A stretch of 64,000 bases of DNA from CAZCPB01 sp044223975 (lineage in GTDB: Bacteria; Planctomycetota; Phycisphaerae; Phycisphaerales; UBA1924): positions 62,001-126,000 of the forward strand of contig JBGALI010000001.1 of NCBI GenBank assembly GCA_044223975.1, written 5' to 3'. Shown here one piece after another: positions 58,266 to 64,000 of this stretch. A program made the translations under genes and the position numbers. The notes under the pieces are model-generated. The model was given only the letters and a program-made list of their open reading frames with translations. It made no database searches and had not been told where the DNA came from. Numbering within the stretch: position 1 is the stretch's first letter; every line of letters begins with the position of its first letter.

Positions 58266-59636
58266 ATGTCTGTGCACATCGCCATGTTCGGTTGGCCCCT
58301 CGTGGTGGCCGTGCTGTTCGTGACCCTGCCCGCGCGCCGGGCCGTGATTGCCGGGATCCTCGCCGGATGGCTGTTCCTGCCCAACGCGGGCTATCCGATC
58401 GACTCCCTTCCCGATTACACCAAGCTCTCCGCCACGACCATCGTCGTGCTCATGGGCGCCGTGCTCTTTGACTTCCGGACCCTCTCGACCTTCCGGCCGA
58501 CGTGGTACGACCTGCCGATCACGGTCTGGTGCGTCTGGCACTTTGTCTCCTCGGTCGCGACCGGGTACGGCGCCTGGGACGGCATCTCTCAGTTTCTCAA
58601 CCAGTTCGTCGGCTGGGGAGCGCCGTACCTCCTGGGGCGCGTCTACTTCCGCGACCTTGCCGCGGTGCGTGAACTGGCCGTGGGCTTGTTCATCAGCGCT
58701 CTGGTCTACCTGCCGCTGGTGGTGTTCGAGATCCGCATGAGCCCGACGTTGCACACCTGGGTTTACGGATTCCACCAGCACAGCATCATTCAAGCCAAAA
58801 AGGGCGATTACTGGCGCCCGACGGTGTTCCTGCCGCACGGGCTTGCGGTAGCGATGTTCATGGCCTCGGGCGCGATCGTCGGGTTTGGTCTGTGGCGATC
58901 GGGCGCCGTACGTGCCATCCGTTCGGTGCCGATGGGGTGGCTGGTGTTCGCGGTCGCCGCCGCGACGGCGCTCTCGAGTTCGATGGGCGCCACGGTGCTC
59001 ATGGTGGTTGGTCTCGGCGGGCTGTGGGTGATCGGGCGCTTCAAGAGCCGGGGGCTGGTGCTGGTGATCCTGGCGTTCCCACTCCTGTACGTGTTCACCC
59101 GGGTGATCATGGGATGGGACGGGCGGGCGCTCATCGATCTTGCCGGGGAGGTCAGCTCCGACCGCGCCGGTTCGCTGCGGACGCGGATCAACAGCGAGAC
59201 GGCCTCGATCGGGCAGTTGCAGGGGGCGTCGTTCCTGTACGGGCTCGGGCGGTTCATCGGGGCCGGCATGGCGGTGGAAGAGGGCGGTCCGGTCATCATC
59301 GCCGACGCTTACTGGCTCATCGCATTCATCCGCACCGGCGCGGTGGGATTGCTCTCCATGATGGCCACCCTGCTCCTGCCGTGCTGGATGTGCCTCCGGC
59401 GGCTCCCGCCCCGCGTGTGGATGGACCCGCGGGCGGCTCCCGCGGTCTCGCTGAGCGTGGTGGTCGCGCTCTGGATGTCGGACAACATGTTCAACGCGAT
59501 GCCCAACCCGATCTTTCAGGTCGCCGCGGGGGCCGTGCAGACCGCCGTGGCGGCGCTGACGGCGCGCCACGCGGCTTCGAATCAGGCGGCTCACGGCCCC
59601 GTGGCGCGGGCAGGCACGGGGGCGGTACGGTCGTGA
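58266..59636 (+). CDS. O-antigen ligase/polymerase-like membrane protein (Wzy_C)
   Basis: The 456-residue protein has about ten to eleven membrane helices and a long extracytoplasmic loop between them. It carries TWYDLPITVWCVWHFVSS and WRPTVFLPHGLAVAMFMA, with conserved arginines and a histidine, as in the O-antigen ligase and polymerase family. In this family the loop binds the undecaprenyl-linked chain. It is unusual beside a Wzm/Wzt exporter, so a ligase role joining the chain to a carrier is likelier than polymerisation. It may be the O-glycosylation ligase of an exosortase system. It overlaps the deacetylase gene by GTGA. Confidence 0.75.
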   Translation: MSVHIAMFGWPLVVAVLFVTLPARRAVIAGILAGWLFLPNAGYPIDSLPDYTKLSATTIVVLMGAVLFDFRTLSTFRPTWYDLPITVWCVWHFVSSVATGYGAWDGISQFLNQFVGWGAPYLLGRVYFRDLAAVRELAVGLFISALVYLPLVVFEIRMSPTLHTWVYGFHQHSIIQAKKGDYWRPTVFLPHGLAVAMFMASGAIVGFGLWRSGAVRAIRSVPMGWLVFAVAAATALSSSMGATVLMVVGLGGLWVIGRFKSRGLVLVILAFPLLYVFTRVIMGWDGRALIDLAGEVSSDRAGSLRTRINSETASIGQLQGASFLYGLGRFIGAGMAVEEGGPVIIADAYWLIAFIRTGAVGLLSMMATLLLPCWMCLRRLPPRVWMDPRAAPAVSLSVVVALWMSDNMFNAMPNPIFQVAAGAVQTAVAALTARHAASNQAAHGPVARAGTGAVRS

Positions 59637-60640
59637 TCGAGACGACCATGAAAGCACTCCGCTCCAGTGGGCTGGCGGGCGCCTACGCCGCGCTCGTCGG
59701 CCCTGTCGGCGCGGTGATTCTCATGTACCACAGCGTGGCGGACGCATCGGCCGCGGAGTGGATCGACCCCGCGAACCGCACGGCACCCGCCGAATTCGTG
59801 CGGCAGATGGAGTTCCTCGCGGCTCATCGGGCGGTGGTCTCGATGCACAGCGTTGCCGAGGCCGTGCGGGGCCGCGTGGAACTGCCGGTCGGAGCGGTCG
59901 CCATCACGTTCGACGACGGCTATCTCGACACGCTTACGCAGGCGGCGCCGGTGCTCGCGCGGTTGAACCTGCCCGCAACGCTCTTCCTTCCGACGGCGTA
60001 CATCGACTCGGCCGAGCCGCAATGGATCGATCGGGCGTACTCGGCGTTCCGTTCGCGCACGCTGCATCGGCTCGACCTTTCGGGTGTCCTGGACCAATCC
60101 GCGGATGTGTCGAGCCAGTTCGGGCTCGACCGTGCGTACGCCCGGCTGTGCGGAGCGCTGCTCGGCGCCGGCAAGAGCGAACGATCCGAGATCCTCGAGT
60201 GTGTGGAGGGCCAGCTCCGCCCGTCCGCCCGCCCGGACCGCACCACGATGAACTGGGATGATGTGGCCCGGCTGCGTCGCGAGTACCCGCTCTTTTCGAT
60301 CGGCGGCCACACGCTGACCCATCGCGACCTCAGCGCGTGCAACGCTCGTGAAGCCGGCGACGAGATCACGGGGTGCCTCGAGAGAATCGAGGCCGTCATC
60401 GGCGAGCGGCCGGTCCACTTTTCGTTCCCGTACGGTCGTTCGTCCGAGGTTTCACGCCACGCCGCTCGCGCGGCGGGGCTTGAGGCCGCCGTCGCGTCGG
60501 GCTCCGTTCCCCGAGCCCGCCCGGGATCCGATCCGTTCCGCCTGTCGCGCATCGCGGCACCATCGTCGGTCGGCGCGCTCGCGGCGTTCACGCACCCGGC
60601 GTACCCGGACCTGCCGCTCACCCTCACCGGGCATCTATGA
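59633..60640 (+). CDS. CE4 polysaccharide deacetylase
   Basis: The 335-residue protein has the NodB homology domain. It shows VILMYHSVADA, AITFDDGYLDT with the metal-binding Asp pair, GGHTLTHRDL carrying the two metal histidines, and HFSFPYGRSSEVSRHAA. The family removes N-acetyl groups from polysaccharide chains. The closest setting known is the deacetylase of exosortase-associated EPS loci. The start is GTG 59633, overlapping the previous gene, and the end overlaps the next in ATGA. Confidence 0.9.
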   Translation: MIETTMKALRSSGLAGAYAALVGPVGAVILMYHSVADASAAEWIDPANRTAPAEFVRQMEFLAAHRAVVSMHSVAEAVRGRVELPVGAVAITFDDGYLDTLTQAAPVLARLNLPATLFLPTAYIDSAEPQWIDRAYSAFRSRTLHRLDLSGVLDQSADVSSQFGLDRAYARLCGALLGAGKSERSEILECVEGQLRPSARPDRTTMNWDDVARLRREYPLFSIGGHTLTHRDLSACNAREAGDEITGCLERIEAVIGERPVHFSFPYGRSSEVSRHAARAAGLEAAVASGSVPRARPGSDPFRLSRIAAPSSVGALAAFTHPAYPDLPLTLTGHL

Positions 60641-61581
60641 GCTCCGCACGAGTCACCGTGGTCATTGTCACCTGGCGATCCGCGTCGTCGATCGGCGATT
60701 GCCTGCGCCCCCTGCGGGAGGCGTGCGCAGCGGGCGTGTGCGAGTGCGTCGTAGTGGACAACGCAAGCCCCGACGACACTCGTGCGATCCTCCGCGAGCA
60801 CGAATCGTGGGCGCGCATCGTTGACAGCGGGGGGAACATCGGATTCGGTCGCGGGTGCAACCTGGGCCTGAGCGTCGCCACAACCCCGTACGTGATGTTC
60901 CTGAACCCCGATGCGCGCGTGGCCGCAGAGACGATCCGGACCCTCGAACGGTTCATGGATCAACACGAGCGTGCCGCCATCGCGGCGCCCGCGATCCACG
61001 AACCGGACGACGCGGTCCAGCACGTCGGTGTCCGGACTTCTCCCGGCGTGATTCTGCGCGAGGCTTCGGGGCGCCCGGTTCTTCGCACGCCGGTCCGGCC
61101 CGGTGCGGCGCCCTTCAGGACGGATTGGGTCTGCGGCGCGGCGATGTTCTGCCGCGCGGAGACGATCCGGTCCCTGGGCGGGTTTGATCCGCGTTTCTTC
61201 CTGTACTTTGAGGAAACGGACCTGTGCCGGCGCGTGGAGCACGCGGGGATGGAGATCTGGGCCGTCGGCGAGGCCGTCGCGCACCACGCCAACGCCGTCA
61301 GTGCCCGCGCCGCGTCGCGCCCCATGTTCGCCGGGTGCATCGCCGAGCACTATTTCCGTTCGCGCTTCTACTACCTCAGCAAGCACTGGGGATGGTTCGC
61401 GGCTGCGGTCACCGAGCTGGCCGAGATCGGGATCATGGGAGTCCGCGCGGCCATCTACTCCGTGACCGGCCGGTGCGGGAACCGCTTTGCAGAGCGCATG
61501 GTCGGGCCCGTGCTGCGGATGCCCGGCCCGATCCCCGCGCCGAGCCCTTCGGTCTCGTCGCCGGTGAAGGGGCGAGCATGA
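60637..61581 (+). CDS. GT2 family glycosyltransferase, rhamnosyltransferase-like
   Basis: The 314-residue GT-A enzyme has TVVIVTWRSASSIGDCL, VVVDNASPDDT, GGNIGFGRGCNLGL and YVMFLNPDARV. These match the WbbL branch of GT2 (rhamnosyl- or N-acetylgalactosaminyl-type transferases). WVCGAAMFCRAE and FLYFEETDLCRRV complete the acceptor site. It is joined to the deacetylase and the next gene by 4-bp overlaps. Confidence 0.85.
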   Translation: MSSARVTVVIVTWRSASSIGDCLRPLREACAAGVCECVVVDNASPDDTRAILREHESWARIVDSGGNIGFGRGCNLGLSVATTPYVMFLNPDARVAAETIRTLERFMDQHERAAIAAPAIHEPDDAVQHVGVRTSPGVILREASGRPVLRTPVRPGAAPFRTDWVCGAAMFCRAETIRSLGGFDPRFFLYFEETDLCRRVEHAGMEIWAVGEAVAHHANAVSARAASRPMFAGCIAEHYFRSRFYYLSKHWGWFAAAVTELAEIGIMGVRAAIYSVTGRCGNRFAERMVGPVLRMPGPIPAPSPSVSSPVKGRA

Positions 61582-62651
61582 CCTGGGATGTGCTCCCGGC
61601 GCGGGAACTGTCCGCGGAGGTCTGCTCGGCATGGGAGAGGCTGTGCGCCGGCAATCCCGAGTTGACGAGCCCGTACTTCTCTCCGCGATTTGCCGTTCAT
61701 GTCGGGGCCGTCCGATCGCGGGCGATGATCGGGGTGTACAGCGAGTCAGGACAGATCCGCGCCGTGCTCCCGTTCGAGCGGGGCGTGCTTGGCCTCGGCC
61801 GCCCCATCGCCGGGCCGGTGTCCGATTACCAGGCGCTCATCGCGGCACCGGGCTTTGAGATGGACCCGCGCGAGGTGGTCCGCGGCTGCGGCCTTTCGGC
61901 GTGGTGCTTTGATCACCTGCTCGCATCGCAGACCGCATTCGCACCGTTCCACACCCGAGTCGTCGAGTCGCCGGTGCTCGACCTCTCCGGTGGGTACGAG
62001 GCGTACATCGAAGCGCGAAAGGCCGAGGGATCACAGGAGATCCGCAACCTGCCGCGCAAAGCTCGGAAGATGGAACGCGAAGTGGGTCCGATCCGGTTCG
62101 AGGCCCGGAGCACGGACCGCGAGGCCATGGCGGCGCTGCTCCGGTGGAAATCCGAACAGTGCCTGGCCACCAGCCACGCCGACGTGTTCAAGCCCCATTG
62201 GACCCGCGATCTGGTCGAGCGGATCTGGGGCGATCGCACGGACTCGTTCGAGGGGATCTTGTCCACGCTCCACGCGGGCGACACGCTGGTTGCCGCGCAC
62301 TTCGGCATGCGGTCGAGCACGGTGTGGCACTGGTGGTTCCCGGTGTACAACCACGAGCACGCCCAGTACTCGCCCGGCATCATTCTCCTGATGAAGATGG
62401 CGGAGGTGGCCCCGTCGATGGGCCTCAACGCGATCGACTTCGGCAAGGGGGACAGCGAGTACAAGAACAGGCTGAAGAACCGTGCGGTGCTGGTGGCCGA
62501 GGGCGCGGTTGAACTTCCGTCCGTGCTCCGCACGCTTCGAAGCGTGCGGCGTTCCGCCGAGCTCTGGGCCGACCGCGGGGCGCTGGGCGTGCCAATCAAG
62601 CTCCCGCTCAAGGCGCTCGCCCGCTGGGAGCGGTCGAGAAAGTTCGCGTAA
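61578..62651 (+). CDS. CelD/BcsL-like acetyltransferase (FemAB/GNAT_6 type)
   Basis: The 357-residue protein has an N-terminal GNAT-like half with YFSPRFAVHVGAVR and VLPFERG, then ARKAEGSQEIRNLPRKARKMER. The C-terminal half has AAHFGMRSSTVWHWW and NAIDFGKGDSEYKNRLKN, the conserved tail of CelD/BcsL (Acetyltransf_6) proteins. These modify polysaccharides or lipids in cellulose and exopolysaccharide systems, and FemAB-like members sit in exosortase-linked EPS loci. ATGA overlap with the previous gene gives the start. Confidence 0.78.
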   Translation: MTWDVLPARELSAEVCSAWERLCAGNPELTSPYFSPRFAVHVGAVRSRAMIGVYSESGQIRAVLPFERGVLGLGRPIAGPVSDYQALIAAPGFEMDPREVVRGCGLSAWCFDHLLASQTAFAPFHTRVVESPVLDLSGGYEAYIEARKAEGSQEIRNLPRKARKMEREVGPIRFEARSTDREAMAALLRWKSEQCLATSHADVFKPHWTRDLVERIWGDRTDSFEGILSTLHAGDTLVAAHFGMRSSTVWHWWFPVYNHEHAQYSPGIILLMKMAEVAPSMGLNAIDFGKGDSEYKNRLKNRAVLVAEGAVELPSVLRTLRSVRRSAELWADRGALGVPIKLPLKALARWERSRKFA

Positions 62652-62667
62652 CACCACTCACCCAGCC

Positions 62668-63330
62668 GTGCACATTCGCGAATCAATCTGGATCCGGGAC
62701 CGCCTCGCCGCGATCCGCGATGAGGCCCTGTTCCCCGTTCTCGACGTGGGCTCGTCCACGCTGGACTACCGCACCAGGGTGCAGCCGTTCGTGGACGCCA
62801 ACGTCTTCGCCCCGCTCCGCGCCCGCGGCGGCAAGGTGCTGCACACGGACATCAAGCAGGCCCGGGGCGTCGACATCGTGGGTGATCTGCTCGACCCCTC
62901 GTTCCGGGAGCGTCTGCGGTCCTTGGGTGTCCGCACCGCGCTTGTGAACAATCTCCTCCATCACTTGCCGGATCGCGCCCCGGTCGCCCGTGCCGTGGCG
63001 GAAATCGTTCCGTGCGGGGGTTTCATCCTCGTCAGCGGCCCTTACCGGTATCCGCGCCATTACGACCCGATCGAGACCATGTACCGACCGACGCCCGAGG
63101 AAGCCGCGGCAGAGTTCCCCGGCACGGAGATCGTCGAGCGCGCGATCATCGACTCCGGCAATTGGTGGTCCTGGACCGCCGGGGAGCGCGGCGGGCGATC
63201 GCTCGGGAGGTTCCTGATCCGGATCGCGGCGCCGTTCCACCGGCCGGGCGAATGGGCGCGAACCGTTCCGCATGTCCCGTACCTGTTCAAGCACATGAAG
63301 GCCTACGCCGCGCTGCTCCGCAAACGGTGA
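62668..63330 (+). CDS. SAM-dependent methyltransferase-like protein
   Basis: The 220-residue protein has FPVLDVGSSTLDYRTRV as a methyltransferase motif I-like segment and a GKVLHTDIKQARGVDIVGDLLDP motif II region. LVNNLLHHLPDRAPVARAV and PCGGFILVSGPYRY follow. It looks like a Methyltransf_11-type enzyme acting on a sugar or lipid. The start is the GTG at 62668, 16 bases after the previous stop. The end overlaps the next gene in TGATG. Confidence 0.7.
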   Translation: MHIRESIWIRDRLAAIRDEALFPVLDVGSSTLDYRTRVQPFVDANVFAPLRARGGKVLHTDIKQARGVDIVGDLLDPSFRERLRSLGVRTALVNNLLHHLPDRAPVARAVAEIVPCGGFILVSGPYRYPRHYDPIETMYRPTPEEAAAEFPGTEIVERAIIDSGNWWSWTAGERGGRSLGRFLIRIAAPFHRPGEWARTVPHVPYLFKHMKAYAALLRKR

Positions 63331-64000
63331 TGACCCAGCCATCCGACATCGCCGCGGGACCGGGGGGCACCGGCATTGTCGTGATCGGCCGCGATCTCGG
63401 CCCTCGCCTGCTGCGCTGCCTGGATTCGGTGCGCGGTCTGGGATCCCCGGTGGTCTACGTCGACTCTGCGTCGTCCGACGCCAGCCCCGCAAGGGCTCGC
63501 GAGACGGGCGTGCAGGTGGTGGAGCTGGACCCGTCTGTGCCGCTCAGCGCCTCGCGCGGGCGTAACGAAGGCGTGCGCGTGCTCCGCGGGACGCATCCGG
63601 AACTGCAGTTCGTGCAGTTCGTGGACGGCGATTGCGAGCTGGATCCGGCCTGGCTGGGGCACGCTGTCGCGGCGATGAAGGCTGACGCCAACCTCGGCGT
63701 GGTGTGCGGGCATCTCCGCGAGAAGCACGCTGAGCGCTCGGCGGTCGCGCGGGTTTTGGACGTCGACTGGCGCGGCCCGGTCGGCGACATCGAGGCGTGC
63801 GGCGGGATCTTTCTCTGCCGGCTGGGCGCGTTCGCGCAGGCCGGGGGATTCTCGCCGGGGGTCGTCACGGGCGAAGAGGCCGACTTGTGCGCTCGGGTGC
63901 GCCGTGCCGGCTTCCGTGTGGTTCGCCTCGATGCCCCGATGGGCACGCACGATGCCGACATGCACCGGTTGAGTCAGTGGTGGGGGCGCACGGTGCGTGT
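63330..64000 (+). CDS. GT2 family glycosyltransferase, N-terminal part (cut by window end)
   Basis: The frame runs open from ATG 63330 to the window end, about 223 residues. It begins with a TGIVVIGRDLGPRLLRCLDS strand, then VVYVDSASSDAS and FVDGDCELDPAWL, whose DGD is the metal site. CGGIFLCRLGAFAQAGGF and VTGEEADLCARVRRAGF form the GT2 acceptor region. The C-terminal end is missing, so it is a partial call. It continues the polysaccharide locus. Confidence 0.85.
   Translation, partial: MTQPSDIAAGPGGTGIVVIGRDLGPRLLRCLDSVRGLGSPVVYVDSASSDASPARARETGVQVVELDPSVPLSASRGRNEGVRVLRGTHPELQFVQFVDGDCELDPAWLGHAVAAMKADANLGVVCGHLREKHAERSAVARVLDVDWRGPVGDIEACGGIFLCRLGAFAQAGGFSPGVVTGEEADLCARVRRAGFRVVRLDAPMGTHDADMHRLSQWWGRTVR

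Noticed and set aside
1..64000. CRISPR arrays, insertion sequences, integrases or phage genes
   Set aside because: No regular spaced repeats, transposase-like proteins or terminal inverted repeats were seen. The repeats present are short and explained separately.

Overview
This is a GC-rich, densely coded bacterial chromosome segment. It most resembles the Planctomycetota, probably the class Phycisphaerae. The pointers are a PEP-CTERM-type surface protein (32072-32866), a membrane protein ending in a CPxC..YDLR..CPEC zinc ribbon of the kind common in that phylum (28490-29410), a GspG-like domain reused outside a pseudopilin, and frequent GTG/TTG starts. That assignment is inference; no rRNA gene is present. 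I see no mobile element, CRISPR array, integrase or replication origin. Two tRNA genes are present: Leu(CAA) and Pro(TGG).

Left part (1-13446). The window opens in the tail of an MFS transporter. Next come a TraB/GumN-type protein with an inserted GspG-like domain, two paralogous alpha/beta hydrolases flanking ispG and an acetyltransferase, and a run of small genes (Dabb lipoprotein, MmcQ/YjbR, DUF1428, DoxX-like). A secreted GH127-like hydrolase, tRNA-Leu, moaA and a TauE/SafE permease follow.

Sigma-54 island (11959-15825). A sigma-54 enhancer-binding regulator is read leftward. A two-gene operon for a cysteine-dioxygenase-like protein and a YdhS-like FAD/NAD(P) protein is read rightward. 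The gap between them holds a pair of dyad operators, two well-matched -24/-12 promoters and a long hairpin. With the neighbouring sulfite-exporter-like permease and moaA, this suggests inducible thiol or sulfur catabolism. It is the best candidate here for an undescribed regulatory unit.

Middle (16158-45512). The region encodes a carbamoyltransferase, trigger factor, three glycosyltransferases (two sharing an unusual four-cysteine motif) and mscL. A DUF481 outer-membrane protein follows. A leftward prpB / zinc-ribbon protein / citrate-type synthase set suggests the 2-methylcitrate cycle. Then come an M28 peptidase, the PEP-CTERM protein with a near-consensus sigma-70 promoter and a UUCG terminator, tRNA-Pro, a TPR-redoxin fusion, a methyltransferase and a two-domain trypsin-like protease with one dead domain. 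An agmatinase-family enzyme, galactokinase, a POT peptide transporter and a TIM-barrel sugar isomerase complete the region.

Right part (45689-64000) is one rightward polysaccharide locus that runs off the window. It starts with a NusG/RfaH-type antiterminator and a secreted six-FN3 plus beta-helix protein. It continues with two GT4 enzymes, an ABC exporter (permease and Wzt-like ATPase), a methyltransferase, GT2 and GT4 enzymes, an O-antigen-ligase-like protein, a CE4 deacetylase, a further GT2, a CelD/BcsL-type acetyltransferase, a methyltransferase and a truncated GT2. Many junctions are 4-bp stop/start overlaps, so it is probably co-transcribed and translationally coupled.
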